Shown here in pieces: positions 1 to 10,098 of a stretch of DNA of 64,000 nucleotides. Below the pieces are notes generated by a model that was given only the letters and a program-made list of their open reading frames with translations, was not told the origin of the DNA and did no database searches. The DNA lies in contig NZ_JAGYJK010000014.1 of assembly GCF_018402175.1 (NCBI RefSeq), positions 62,001 through 126,000 of the forward strand. The letters run 5' to 3'. The first letter of the stretch is position 1, and each line of letters opens with the position of its first letter. The position numbers and the translations under genes are program-made. The DNA is from Yoonia sp. (GTDB taxonomy: Bacteria; Pseudomonadota; Alphaproteobacteria; Rhodobacterales; Rhodobacteraceae).

Positions 1-1
1 T

Positions 2-418
2 TTCATGCTGCATGCCTGCGGCTGGCTCGAAGGCGGTCTGGTCGCCAGTTTTGAAAAATTCGTGATGGACGCCGACCAATTGGGCACCTTGCACCATTTC
101 GCGCGCGGCGTGGATATGTCCGAAAACGGGCAGGCCATGGATGCTTTGGCCGAGGTTGGCCCCGGCGGGCATTTTCTGGGCTGCGAACATACGCAATCGA
201 ATTTCAAGGCGGCGTTCTGGCGGTCGGACCTGTTCGATTACAAACCTTTCGAGACTTGGGACGAAGAAGGCGCGCGTGACACGGTCGCCCTGGCCAGTGT
301 GCGGGTCCAGAAACTGATCGACACCTATCAGCAGCCCCCCCTTGATCCCGAGATCGAGGCACGGCTGCGCGCCTATGTCGCCGAAAAAAAGGCGTCGATG
401 CCAGACGCTTTTGCCTGA
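2..418 (+). CDS. Trimethylamine methyltransferase family protein (MttB-like), 3' part only
   Basis: The last 138 residues of a protein whose start lies before the window. The sequence, with GWLEGGLVASFEKFVMDAD near its beginning and a tail rich in charged helices, matches the C-terminus of the MttB superfamily of corrinoid-dependent methyltransferases. Family members move a methyl group from trimethylamine, glycine betaine or related quaternary amines to a cobalamin protein. The substrate cannot be read here because the catalytic barrel is mostly outside the window, and nothing shows whether a pyrrolysine codon exists. The 3' end overlaps the antisense DUF6477 gene by 46 bases. Family call is firm; substrate is unknown. 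Confidence 0.85.
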   Translation, partial: FMLHACGWLEGGLVASFEKFVMDADQLGTLHHFARGVDMSENGQAMDALAEVGPGGHFLGCEHTQSNFKAAFWRSDLFDYKPFETWDEEGARDTVALASVRVQKLIDTYQQPPLDPEIEARLRAYVAEKKASMPDAFA

Positions 419-711
419 ACCGCGCGGGGTGCGGTTGCTGTCAGCATCCGCGCCTCGGCCGTGATGGCGATCAGCAATTCGACATGGCGGGCGGGCGAAT
501 AATCGCCCGCTTTTGCCCGGCGCTTGGCCTCGGTCGCGGCTTCCAGATCCAGCAGGGCGATCACCGCCGCCGCAGGGCGCGGCACTTTTTCCGTTTTCAG
601 CAAACGTGGCAATACCGCGTCGCGGCGATAGTCATCCGCGCCAAAACGGGCCGCCCGCGCCAGCAGGACAGGGCGGCGCAGAGTGCGGATCAGGGTCATG
701 ACATCAAGCAT
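373..711 (-). CDS. DUF6477 family protein
   Basis: A 112-residue protein that I recognise as the small Rhodobacterales family DUF6477. It opens with MLDVMTLIRTLRRPVLLARA and is otherwise alanine- and arginine-rich. No function is known. I chose the ATG at 711 because GAAAGG lies seven bases upstream of it; an ATG 36 bases further upstream has no better support. No signal peptide or membrane segment is visible. Its 3' end runs 46 bases into the end of the MttB-like gene on the other strand, so the two transcripts would overlap tail to tail. Confidence 0.75.
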   Translation of the reverse strand: MLDVMTLIRTLRRPVLLARAARFGADDYRRDAVLPRLLKTEKVPRPAAAVIALLDLEAATEAKRRAKAGDYSPARHVELLIAITAEARMLTATAPRAVQAKASGIDAFFSAT

Positions 712-837
712 GGGCAGGCCTTTCAATAAAATATCTGGGTATAGCATGGCACAACCGAAACGGGCGTTGCCTATTCATCAAAAGTTAAGAACGCTGCCCT
801 CAGATTTATTTATCCTTTCGTAACAATGATTGACGGA

Positions 838-873
838 CGCAAAGCTGCGTTGGCACATTGGTCGTGATATGCT
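838..873 (+). promoter_or_regulatory. Possible extended -10 promoter with small palindrome, DUF6456 gene
   Basis: TGATATGCT at 865-873 has the form of an extended -10 (TG-n-TATGCT). The inverted repeat ACGCA-aagc-TGCGT at 838-851 covers the place where the -35 would be. There is no good -35 hexamer. The gene starts at 930. This is inference from sequence form only. Confidence 0.3.
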
Positions 874-929
874 TTGGGTTGAGTCGTGGGCTTGGCCTGA
901 ACGGATGCGGACAGGAAAGGAACAGGAAA

Positions 930-2051
930 ATGACGGTACGGCCGGGGCCAGAACGGTCCGATACTTACCCCGCCTGGGTGCCAGAGGCGGTCCGCAATTA
1001 TCTGGTGCATACACAGGACGGCATGTCGATCCGCGCCTTGGCGCGGGCGCAGGATTGTCACCCCTCCACGGTGCTGCGCCAGGTCCGCAAGCTGGAAATC
1101 CGCCGCGATGACCTGCTGATCGATGGCGCGTTGAAATCACTGTCGGCGCAGGCCGGCGCCGGTCCCCGCAACCTGCCGAAAGGAACCGCACCAATGACCC
1201 GCGATGCCCAGCTGCCCGCGCCCGACCAGACCGCGCCCCTGACCCAGGCTCGCATCGACCAAGAGGCACGGCGCATTCTGCGCCGGTTGTGCGAACCGGG
1301 GGCGGTGCTGGCGGCGGCGCGCGACATGCCGACAGCCGTGGTGGTGCGGCAGGGTCAGGCAGGCGACCAGCTGCGCACCACCAGCGTGGACCGCGAAATC
1401 GCCCAAGCCATGGCGCTGAAAGACTGGATCGCCTGCACCGACCCCGATGCGCGGGTTGCGCGCTATTTCATCACCGCGACCGGCCGTGCAGCACTGCGGC
1501 GGTTGACGGCGCAGGACGAAAACCGCGCCGGTGGCTTTGGCGACAAACCCAGCGCAGCGGCGGATGATATGGGCTGGGACATCGTCACCCTGGATCACGA
1601 TCACCGTGGCCAGATGCGCTATCACGTCACCGAAAGCCCGCTAATCGGGCTGGCCCGGCGGCGCGACCGCGATGGCGCATTGTTCTTGTCGCGCGATCTG
1701 GTCACCACCGGCGAACGGCTGCGCGAGGATTTTGAACTTGCACAGCTGGCCACCGGCGATGCGACAGGCTGGGATCAGGCCGCAATCGGGCAGCTGCCAG
1801 TGCTGCGCGCAGATGCAGCACCGGCAGCCAAGGCGGCCTATGACAGGGTGCGCGCCGCGCTGGCCGATCTTGGCCCCGGTCTGGGCGATGTGGTGCTGCG
1901 CTGCTGCTGCCTGCTCGAAGGGCTGGAGCAGACCGAAAAAACCATGGGCTGGTCGGCGCGGTCGGGCAAGATCGTGCTGCGCATCGCATTGGACCGGCTG
2001 GCGCGGCATTACGCGCAGACCCAGGGGCGCTATGGCCCGCTGATCGGCTGA
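930..2051 (+). CDS. Helix-turn-helix protein with C-terminal DUF6456 domain
   Basis: A 373-residue protein. Residues about 10-60 read as a helix-turn-helix, including [20 protein letters not shown]. The last 100 residues match DUF6456, with the signature [18 protein letters not shown] followed by [19 protein letters not shown]. This arrangement is typical of Rhodobacterales. The role is unknown, but the domain order suggests DNA binding. The start at 930 is preceded by AGGAAAGGAACAGG, whereas the longer frame begins in non-coding-looking sequence. Four bases separate the stop codon from a possible upstream start of the lipA frame, so cotranscription with lipA is possible. Confidence 0.75.
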   Translation: MTVRPGPERSDTYPAWVPEAVRNYLVHTQDGMSIRALARAQDCHPSTVLRQVRKLEIRRDDLLIDGALKSLSAQAGAGPRNLPKGTAPMTRDAQLPAPDQTAPLTQARIDQEARRILRRLCEPGAVLAAARDMPTAVVVRQGQAGDQLRTTSVDREIAQAMALKDWIACTDPDARVARYFITATGRAALRRLTAQDENRAGGFGDKPSAAADDMGWDIVTLDHDHRGQMRYHVTESPLIGLARRRDRDGALFLSRDLVTTGERLREDFELAQLATGDATGWDQAAIGQLPVLRADAAPAAKAAYDRVRAALADLGPGLGDVVLRCCCLLEGLEQTEKTMGWSARSGKIVLRIALDRLARHYAQTQGRYGPLIG

Positions 2052-2154
2052 TCCCATGCGCCGCGCACAGGTCCGCCATGCGGGCCATCCTTGGCATTGG
2101 ACAAATCACGCGCGCAGGGCTAGCTGTATCGATATGAATTACCGGAGCGAAAAC

Positions 2155-3114
2155 ATGTCCCCACGCGATCTGAAAATTCCGGCCCAGCGTCATCCGGAAA
2201 AACAGCGCCGCGCGGATGCGCCGCAACCGAAAAAACCCGACTGGATCAGGGTCAAGGCCCCGACCTCCGAAGGTTATAAAACCACCCGCGACATCATGCG
2301 TGAACATAAACTGGTGACAGTTTGCGAAGAGGCAGGTTGCCCGAATGTCGGCGAATGCTGGTCCCAAGGCCATGCGACGATGATGATCATGGGCGAAGTC
2401 TGCACCCGCGCCTGTACCTTTTGCAACATTGCCACCGGCAAACCGCCCGAGGCGCTGGATGTCTTTGAACCGGGCCGTGTGGCCGATGCGGTCAAGAAAC
2501 TGGGGCTGAACCATGTGGTCATCACCTCGGTGGACCGTGATGATATTGCCGATGGCGGGGCCGAACATTTCGCCCAGACGATCCGCGCGATCCGCCGCCA
2601 GTCGCCCGGCACGACGATTGAAATCCTGACCCCCGATTTCATCCGCTGCGATCCCTCCGTACTGGAAACCGTGGTCGCCGCACGCCCCGATGTGTTCAAC
2701 CACAACCTTGAAACAATCCCCGGCCTCTACCCCGAGGTGCGGCCCGGTGCGCGCTATTTCCATTCGCTGCGCCTGCTGCAACGGGTCAAGGAACTGGACC
2801 CGTCGATGTTCACCAAATCGGGCATCATGGTGGGCCTGGGCGAGGATAAACAATCCGTCATGCAGGTGATGGATGACATGCGCGCCGCTGATATCGATTT
2901 TCTGACCATCGGCCAGTATCTGCAACCGACGCCAAAACACCACCGCGTTGACCGTTTCGTGACGCCCGAGGAATTCGCAGGCTATGAAAAAGCGGCCTAT
3001 GGCAAGGGTTTCCTGATGGTTTCGGCCACGCCGCTGACGCGGTCATCCTATCACGCAGGCGACGATTTCGCCCGCCTGCGGGATGCGCGCAACAAAAAGC
3101 TCGGGCGCGGCTGA
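2155..3114 (+). CDS. lipA: Lipoyl synthase
   Basis: This radical-SAM enzyme inserts two sulfur atoms into octanoyl groups on the E2 and GcvH proteins to make lipoyl cofactors. The 319-residue length is normal. The N-terminal cluster-binding motif [12 protein letters not shown] (three cysteines for the auxiliary iron-sulfur cluster) and the radical-SAM motif CTRACTFC are both intact, and the C-terminal RSSYHAGDD carries the conserved serine ligand. The ATG at 2155 was chosen over a longer frame because GGAG sits seven bases upstream and [17 protein letters not shown] matches the usual Rhodobacter N-terminus. It acts in the cytoplasm. Confidence 0.97.
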   Translation: MSPRDLKIPAQRHPEKQRRADAPQPKKPDWIRVKAPTSEGYKTTRDIMREHKLVTVCEEAGCPNVGECWSQGHATMMIMGEVCTRACTFCNIATGKPPEALDVFEPGRVADAVKKLGLNHVVITSVDRDDIADGGAEHFAQTIRAIRRQSPGTTIEILTPDFIRCDPSVLETVVAARPDVFNHNLETIPGLYPEVRPGARYFHSLRLLQRVKELDPSMFTKSGIMVGLGEDKQSVMQVMDDMRAADIDFLTIGQYLQPTPKHHRVDRFVTPEEFAGYEKAAYGKGFLMVSATPLTRSSYHAGDDFARLRDARNKKLGRG

Positions 3115-3156
3115 CGCCTGCAGCTTCTTATTTCCAAAAATACTCAATAGCGCGAC

Positions 3157-3197
3157 GCCCCGGATCAAGTCCGGGGCAGGCCCCGGATCAGGTCCGA
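3157..3197. repeat. Palindromic intergenic repeat and degenerate second copy
   Basis: GCCCCGGA-tcaag-TCCGGGGC at 3157-3177 is a perfect 8-bp stem with a 5-base loop. A second, imperfect copy, CCCCGGATCAGGTCC, follows at about 3181-3195. The pair lies between the convergent genes lipA and hpt. Short palindromes with a CCCGGATCAAGTCCGGG core are common between genes in many alphaproteobacteria. The hairpin could stop transcription from both sides, although there is no T-run. Confidence 0.65.
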
Positions 3198-3205
3198 AGC
3201 GCGGC

Positions 3206-3751
3206 TTACTGCGTGAACCGGACCTTGCCGATATAGGGCAGGTTGCGGTTGCGCTGGCCGTAATCGATGCCATAGCCCACGACGAATTCATCGGGGATTT
3301 CAAAGCCGATCCAATCGGCCTTGAAATCGACCTCGCGCCGCGCCGGTTTGTCCAGCAGGGCGATGGTGCGCAGCCGCGCGGGATTGCGCGACAGCAGGAA
3401 TTTCGTGACATGCGCCAGCGTATGGCCGGTATCGACGATATCCTCGACCACCAGCACATCGCGCCCTTCGATCTGGCCGCGCAGGTCTTTGAGGATACGC
3501 ACCTCGCGGCTGCTGTCCATGCCGTCGCCATAGGACGAGGCTTCCAGAAAATCGACCTCGACCGGCAGGTCCAGTTCACGCACCAGATCGGCGATGAACA
3601 CGAAAGACCCCCGCAACAGGCCCACCACGACCAGCTTGTCAGTGCCGGCAAATTCGGTCCCGATCTCGCGGGCAAGGCTTTCGATCCTTGCGGCAATGGA
3701 TTTGGCGCTGATCATCTGGTCGATGACATAGGGGGGGTGGTCGGCGGGCAT
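3206..3751 (-). CDS. hpt: Hypoxanthine phosphoribosyltransferase
   Basis: A cytoplasmic purine-salvage enzyme that joins hypoxanthine (and probably guanine) to PRPP, giving IMP or GMP. The 181-residue length is normal. The PRPP-binding loop is [14 protein letters not shown], and the flexible loop residues SSYGDGM and the C-terminal purine-contact segment [18 protein letters not shown] are all present. The gene stands alone on the minus strand, convergent with lipA and divergent from the RatA-like gene. The start at 3751 begins [13 protein letters not shown]; a shorter start at the internal methionine is possible. Confidence 0.93.
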   Translation of the reverse strand: MPADHPPYVIDQMISAKSIAARIESLAREIGTEFAGTDKLVVVGLLRGSFVFIADLVRELDLPVEVDFLEASSYGDGMDSSREVRILKDLRGQIEGRDVLVVEDIVDTGHTLAHVTKFLLSRNPARLRTIALLDKPARREVDFKADWIGFEIPDEFVVGYGIDYGQRNRNLPYIGKVRFTQ

Positions 3752-3886
3752 CTTTCACTCCGGTCTGTGACCTGATCCTTGTGGCGTAAAACGCAGGCTG
3801 CGACAATCCATACGGTGGCTATCTGGGGCAAACCCCTTGAAACCGGCGGCGTTTTGGCCGACATCGCGCACGAGAGGGGCCAGACC

Positions 3887-4360
3887 ATGCCACAACATTC
3901 CGAAACGCGCGTTTTGCCGTTTTCCGCCGACCAGATGTACGCCCTTGTGGGCGATGTCGCGAATTACCCCAAATTTCTGCCGTGGACAGCCGCCGCGCGT
4001 ATCCGCGAGACCAAGGATCACGGCGACCATCTGGTGATGCTGGCCGATCTGGTGATCTCGTTCAAAGTGTTCCGCGAAACATTCGGCTCCAAGGTCACGC
4101 TCTGGCCCGCGACCAAGCGGATTGATACCGCCTATCTGGACGGCCCGTTCAAGCATATGGAAAGCCAGTGGAATTTCCGCGATGTGGCGGGCGGCTGCGA
4201 AGTGTCGTTCTTTGTGGATTTCGAATTCCGCAACCGGCTGTTGCAGGGGGCTGCGGGCATGTTTTTCAACGAGGCGATGCAGCGGATTGTGCGCGCCTTT
4301 GAACGCCGCGCGCAGGAGCTTTACGGCGTGAGTGCTGCCAGCAGCAATCCCAAGGCATGA
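3887..4360 (+). CDS. Coq10/RatA-type START-domain protein
   Basis: A 157-residue single-domain protein of the polyketide cyclase/START family. YALVGDVANYPKFLPW near residues 16-31 is the family hallmark. Members bind ubiquinone and assist its delivery to respiratory complexes (Coq10); the E. coli member RatA has been reported as a toxin affecting 70S ribosome assembly. No partner antitoxin gene is visible nearby, so a coenzyme Q role seems more likely. The start at 3887 has GAGAGG nine bases upstream and the longer frame looks non-coding. The 3' end overlaps the convergent pncC gene by 40 bases. Confidence 0.85.
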   Translation: MPQHSETRVLPFSADQMYALVGDVANYPKFLPWTAAARIRETKDHGDHLVMLADLVISFKVFRETFGSKVTLWPATKRIDTAYLDGPFKHMESQWNFRDVAGGCEVSFFVDFEFRNRLLQGAAGMFFNEAMQRIVRAFERRAQELYGVSAASSNPKA

Positions 4361-4788
4361 TCGCGGGCGGCTTGACGCACCTGCGCGCGGCCCAAGGCAC
4401 TGAATTCGACCGTCTGCGTGGTGCAACGATCCGGCGTGGCGATTGCGAAACAGACGCGCCCTTCAGGCTTATGCTCTGACCCGCCGGGGCCTGCGATGCC
4501 GGTGATCGCAACCGCAAGCGTCGCTGCCGAATGGGCCAGCGCGCCTTGCGCCATTTCTGCCGCCACCTGTTCGGACACCGCGCCATGCGCCTCCAGCGTC
4601 GCGGCCCGCACGCCCAGAACCTGTATCTTGGCCGCATTGGTATAAGTCACGAATCCACGCTCGAACATGGCAGAACTGCCCGCCACATCGGTCAGCGCGG
4701 CACTGACCATCCCGCCTGTGCAGCTTTCGGCGGTGGCGATCAGGATACCGCGCGCGCGGGCGGCTTGCAGGATCGCCGCAACGCTCAC
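4321..4788 (-). CDS. pncC: CinA-family nicotinamide-nucleotide amidohydrolase
   Basis: A 155-residue protein equal to the stand-alone C-terminal CinA domain. It hydrolyses nicotinamide mononucleotide to nicotinate mononucleotide and ammonia in the pyridine nucleotide salvage cycle. TAESCTGGM (with the nucleophile serine) and ITGIAGPGG are present. The start is a GTG at 4788 that overlaps the pgpA stop as GTGA, so translation is probably coupled. It is the last gene of the ispDF-pgpA-pncC run. The N-terminal competence/damage domain of full-length CinA is absent, which is usual in this group. Confidence 0.9.
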   Translation of the reverse strand: MSVAAILQAARARGILIATAESCTGGMVSAALTDVAGSSAMFERGFVTYTNAAKIQVLGVRAATLEAHGAVSEQVAAEMAQGALAHSAATLAVAITGIAGPGGSEHKPEGRVCFAIATPDRCTTQTVEFSALGRAQVRQAARDHALGLLLAALTP

Positions 4789-5273
4789 AGCAGCACCAGA
4801 TGGAATAGTGCGGCAAGCGCCACGACGCCGATGGCCGCAAAAACACCCGCGATGACATCGTCCAGCATCACGCCCGTGGGGCCATGCATCCGGTCGGCCC
4901 AGCCAATGGGGCCCCATTTGGTGATGTCGAACAGCCGGAACAGCACAAAGGCCGCGACCCAGCCGGGCCAAAGCGCCAACAAGTCGGCATCGCGCGCCGC
5001 CGCACCAAAGACCACGGGCAGCAGCGCGACCCACTGGCCCGCAACCTCGTCGATCACGATCTCGGACGGATCGTGGTCGGCCTTGCCTGCGGTTTGCACG
5101 CCCGTCGCCCAATGGCCAAGCCCGTAGGCCAGCACGATCCCCGCGACCAGCGCCCAAGGGCCTGCAAGCATCACCAAGCCCCAAGCCACGGGCAGCGCGG
5201 CGAGCGAGCCCCATGTGCCGGGGGCAGGGCGCAGGTGGCCGATATAAAAGAACGTGGCAATCAAGCGGGTCAT
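4785..5273 (-). CDS. pgpA: Phosphatidylglycerophosphatase A
   Basis: A 162-residue inner-membrane enzyme that removes phosphate from phosphatidylglycerophosphate to give phosphatidylglycerol. [16 protein letters not shown] at the N-terminus and [14 protein letters not shown] in the middle are the two PgpA signatures; the acidic residues of the second bind the metal. About four hydrophobic helices are visible. The ATG at 5273 overlaps the ispDF stop (ATGA) and the stop overlaps pncC (GTGA), so the three genes form one tightly packed operon. Confidence 0.93.
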   Translation of the reverse strand: MTRLIATFFYIGHLRPAPGTWGSLAALPVAWGLVMLAGPWALVAGIVLAYGLGHWATGVQTAGKADHDPSEIVIDEVAGQWVALLPVVFGAAARDADLLALWPGWVAAFVLFRLFDITKWGPIGWADRMHGPTGVMLDDVIAGVFAAIGVVALAALFHLVLL

Positions 5274-6403
5274 GGTTTCACCAATGTCACGGTTGCCAGC
5301 GATGCGATACCTTCTTCGCGGCCTGTGAACCCGAGGCGTTCGGATGTCGTGGCCTTGACGCTGATCCGGTCTGCCGCCAGCCCCATGATCGCGGCTAATG
5401 CGGCTTTCATCGCCCCCTGATGCGGGCCGATCTTGGGATATTCGCAGACCAGCGTGCAATCGACATTGCTGACCCGATAGCCGTGGTCGCGCGCGAGACC
5501 TACGGCATGGCGCAGGAAAATCTGGCTGTCGGCCCCTTTCCATTGCGGGTCGGATGGCGGGAAATGCTGGCCGATATCGCCCCTGCCCAGCGCGCCATAG
5601 ATCGCGTCGGTCACGGCATGCATGCCCACATCGGCGTCAGAATGGCCCTGCAAGGACCGCCCATGCGGCACTTTGACCCCGCAAAGCCAGACATGATCGC
5701 CCGGCCCAAAGCGGTGTACGTCATAGCCGTTGCCACATCTGATATCCATATCCTGCCCCATCAGCCGTGCCGCGCGGGCAAAATCGCCCGGCGTCGTGAT
5801 CTTGATATTGGTCTCATCCCCCGCGACGATTGTCACGTCCATCCCTGCCGCGCGGGCCACGCCCACATCATCGGTGGCGTCATCACCCTGCGCCAGATGC
5901 GCGGCCAGCAGCGGCGCAAGGTGGAACCCCTGTGGCGTCTGCGCGCGGTAAAGCCCGTCGCGCGGTTGCACCCCTGTCACCACCCCATCCGCCCCGTGCC
6001 ACAGCGTGTCGGTTACCGCCACGGCAGGGGCGGCCCCTTGATGGCGGTCGAGCGCCGTCAGCACGCGGTCGATGATCGCGGCGCTGACCAGCGGGCGCGC
6101 GGCATCATGAATCAGCACGCGGGTCGTTCCATCCGGCACGGCGGCCAGTCCCGCCATGACGCTGGCCTTGCGCGTGGCCCCGCCTGCCACGACACTTGCC
6201 GTGGGCGTGTCACGCCACAGATCGGTCGCCAGATCATCGGGATGCAGCACCAGCACCAGATGCGCCACGCGCGGATGGTCTGCAAAGGGCTGCATCGCCA
6301 GTGCCGCGATACTGCGCCCGCCAAGGTATTGCCATTGCTTGGGAATATCCCCGCCCGCGCGGGTGCCGCGGCCTGCGGCGACGATGATGGCGGTGGTGGT
6401 CAT
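5270..6403 (-). CDS. ispDF: Bifunctional MEP cytidylyltransferase / MEcPP synthase
   Basis: A 377-residue fusion that performs two steps of the non-mevalonate isoprenoid pathway: CTP transfer to methylerythritol 4-phosphate (IspD, residues 1 to about 215) and formation of the cyclodiphosphate (IspF, about 220 to the end). IspD shows [14 protein letters not shown] and IPKQ; IspF shows the metal site GYDVHRF and the [20 protein letters not shown] signature. The intermediate enzyme IspE is not in the window. This fusion is common in alphaproteobacteria. It is the first gene of the operon with pgpA and pncC. Confidence 0.96.
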   Translation of the reverse strand: MTTTAIIVAAGRGTRAGGDIPKQWQYLGGRSIAALAMQPFADHPRVAHLVLVLHPDDLATDLWRDTPTASVVAGGATRKASVMAGLAAVPDGTTRVLIHDAARPLVSAAIIDRVLTALDRHQGAAPAVAVTDTLWHGADGVVTGVQPRDGLYRAQTPQGFHLAPLLAAHLAQGDDATDDVGVARAAGMDVTIVAGDETNIKITTPGDFARAARLMGQDMDIRCGNGYDVHRFGPGDHVWLCGVKVPHGRSLQGHSDADVGMHAVTDAIYGALGRGDIGQHFPPSDPQWKGADSQIFLRHAVGLARDHGYRVSNVDCTLVCEYPKIGPHQGAMKAALAAIMGLAADRISVKATTSERLGFTGREEGIASLATVTLVKP

Positions 6404-6477
6404 GGCGATCCTGCGATTGTTTCGCTTGGTGTAAGGCGCTGCGCGCTGCGGCGCAATTCGTCTCTTTGTCAGGCGCT

Positions 6478-6508
6478 TTGACTAATTTTTAAGCATATGC
6501 TTTTATTC
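6478..6508 (+). promoter_or_regulatory. Probable promoter and palindromic operator upstream of dusB-ntrBC
   Basis: TTGACT at 6478-6483 is a good -35. A -10 may be TTTATT or TTATTC at 6502-6508, after a spacer of 18 or 19 bases, which is slightly long. The spacer holds a perfect 12-base palindrome, AAGCATATGCTT, at 6491-6502. The rest of the 184-base gap between ispDF and dusB shows no other clear element. A regulator that binds the palindrome would block the promoter; this is inference. Confidence 0.5.
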
Positions 6509-6587
6509 AGGGATCATCGCATGCTTCTGACGTTGTGGTGTGGTGCTATCCAGCTTACTTCAGCAGCAACGCTCACCCTTTAGGCAG

Positions 6588-7589
6588 ATGTCGTATCTTT
6601 TGACTGAAACAACCGCCATCATTCTTGACCGTGTCAGGCTGCAACCGCCCGTCGCTCTTGCGCCACTGGCGGGGATCACCGATCTGCCGTTCCGGCAATT
6701 GGTGGCGTCTTTCGGCGCGGGCTGGGTCGTCAGTGAAATGGTCGCCAGTCAGGAAATGGTGCAGGCCAAACCCGGCGTGCGCGAAAGGGCAGAGCTTGGG
6801 TATGACCAGCAAGGCACCGCCGTACAGATTGCAGGCCGCGAGGCGTATTGGATGGCCGAAGCCGCCCGCATGATCGAGGCCAATGGCGCCGCCATGATCG
6901 ACATCAACATGGGCTGCCCCGCGAAAAAGGTCACCAATGGTTATTCCGGCTCTGCCCTGCTGCGCGACCCTGACCATGCGCTGCGGTTGATCGAGGCTGT
7001 GGTGAACGCGGTCAAGCTGCCTGTGACGCTAAAAACACGGCTGGGCTGGGATCATGAGTGTCTCAACGCCGCCGATGTGGCGCGGCGCGCGCAGGATGCA
7101 GGTATCCGGCTGGTCACGATCCACGGGCGCACGCGCTGCCAGTTCTACAAAGGGGCCGCCGATTGGGCCGCGATCCACGCGATCAAGCAGGCCGTCAGCA
7201 TCCCCGTCATCGCCAATGGCGATATCACCGGGCCGGAGGCTGCGAAACAAGCGCTGGCATTGTCCGGCGCGGATGGCGTGATGATCGGGCGGGGCGCGCA
7301 GGGGCGGCCTTGGGTGCTGGCGCAGGTGGCCGCACGGCTGCATGGCACGCCACAGCCCGCGGTCCCGCAAGGGGCGGATCTTGTCGATATGGTTGGCGCG
7401 CATTACAGCGCGATGCTGTCTTTTTACGGGCTGGATCTGGGGCGGCGTGTCGCGCGCAAACATCTGGGCTGGTATATGGATGAGGCCGGCACGCCCGCCG
7501 GTCTGCGCAAGGCGGTCCTGACGCATGACACCCCCGACGCGGTGCTGCGCGATCTGGCGGATGCTTTGGCAATGCGGGTGGCGGCATGA
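6588..7589 (+). CDS. dusB: tRNA-dihydrouridine synthase (NifR3)
   Basis: A 333-residue flavin enzyme that reduces specific uridines of tRNA to dihydrouridine. The DUS signature INMGCPAKKVTNGYSGSALL with the catalytic cysteine is intact, as are the barrel motifs PLAGITDLPFR and IHGRTRCQFYKG. The gene is the classical first member (nifR3) of the alphaproteobacterial ntr operon, and its stop overlaps the ntrB start (ATGA). I chose the ATG at 6588, with AGG close upstream; an upstream ATG-like frame start at 6540 would overlap the promoter region, and a TTG at 6600 is also possible. Confidence 0.93.
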   Translation: MSYLLTETTAIILDRVRLQPPVALAPLAGITDLPFRQLVASFGAGWVVSEMVASQEMVQAKPGVRERAELGYDQQGTAVQIAGREAYWMAEAARMIEANGAAMIDINMGCPAKKVTNGYSGSALLRDPDHALRLIEAVVNAVKLPVTLKTRLGWDHECLNAADVARRAQDAGIRLVTIHGRTRCQFYKGAADWAAIHAIKQAVSIPVIANGDITGPEAAKQALALSGADGVMIGRGAQGRPWVLAQVAARLHGTPQPAVPQGADLVDMVGAHYSAMLSFYGLDLGRRVARKHLGWYMDEAGTPAGLRKAVLTHDTPDAVLRDLADALAMRVAA

Positions 7590-8661
7590 TTCAGGACACC
7601 GCCCTTTGGTCGTCACTGCCGGTGCCTGCCTTGTTGCTGGACGGCGATGACATCATCATCCTGAGCAATCCTGCCGCGGAAAGTTTCCTGAACCTGTCCA
7701 CACGGTCGCTGGTTGGCCAGCGGATCTGGGAAAAGGTGATGATCGACGCCCCGCTCGAGGCGCCCTTTGCCCGCGCACGGGCCAATCGCACGTCGCTGTT
7801 CGTGAATGATGTCGATGTCGGCAGCGGTGAAAACCCGCCGATGATGTGCAACCTGCAATTCGCGCCGCTGCAAGGCTCTGACGACCTGATGATCGTGATG
7901 ATCAGCCCGCGCGAGATTGCCAGCCGTGTGACGCAGAACCATTCGTCCGCCAAGGCGGCGAAATCGGCGATCGGCATGGCCGAAATGCTGGCGCATGAGA
8001 TCAAGAACCCGCTGGCGGGGATCACTGGCGCGGCACAGCTTTTGTCGATGGGACTGACCACCGAAGACCGCGAATTGACCGACCTGATCGTCGAGGAAAG
8101 CCGCCGGATCGTCAAACTGCTCGAACAGGTCGAACAATTCGGCAATCTGCGCCCGCCGCTGCTCAAGCCTGTGAATATCCATGACGTGCTGGACCGCGCG
8201 CGGCAATCCGCATCAGTCGGGTTTGGCGCGCATATGCTGTATATCGAGGATTACGATCCCTCCCTGCCGCGCACCATGGCGGATGCGGATCAGCTGTTGC
8301 AGGTGTTTTTGAACCTGTTGAAAAACGCAGCCGAGGCCAACAGGGACGGCGGCGCGATCCGGCTGCATACGTTTTACGACACATCCCTGCGGGTGCGGCG
8401 CAATGACGGCACCCAATCGCGGCTGCCCCTGCAGATCGAGATTATCGACGATGGCCCCGGCCTGCCGCCCGCTATCGCGGCGGATGTGTTCGAACCTTTC
8501 GTATCGGGCAAGGAAAACGGCACCGGCCTTGGGCTGGCGCTGGTGTCGAAACTGATTGGCGACGGCGGCGGCTGGATCACGGTGGATTCGGTGCCGGGGC
8601 GCACCTGTTTCCGCATCTCGCTGCCGCTGGCGCCCAAAGAGACTGAAACAGGAGAAGATTG

Positions 8662-8662
<1 letters not shown>
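7586..8662 (+). CDS. ntrB: Nitrogen regulation sensor histidine kinase NtrB
   Basis: A 358-residue cytoplasmic kinase with no membrane segment. Residues 1-110 form a PAS domain. His137 in [10 protein letters not shown] is the phosphoacceptor; the N box NLLKNAAEA lies near residue 243 and the G boxes DDGPGLP and GTGLGLAL near 289-319. By family knowledge it phosphorylates or dephosphorylates NtrC according to the PII protein state, hence the nitrogen supply. It overlaps dusB by 4 bases and almost touches ntrC. Confidence 0.95.
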
Positions 8663-10035
<1,373 letters not shown>

Positions 10036-10098
10036 AACCGCAACAGAACCGTGGCCTTCCTGCGTCAGCAGGGCGGGATCACCACGGCAAAGGCGGTC

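Noticed and set aside
1702..2943. Minus-strand ORF of 413 codons
   Set aside because: It covers lipA and part of the DUF6456 gene on the opposite strand and has no recognisable domain.
3887..4788. RatA-like gene and pncC gene as a toxin-antitoxin pair
   Set aside because: The two genes are convergent, and pncC is a clear metabolic enzyme; no RatB partner is seen.
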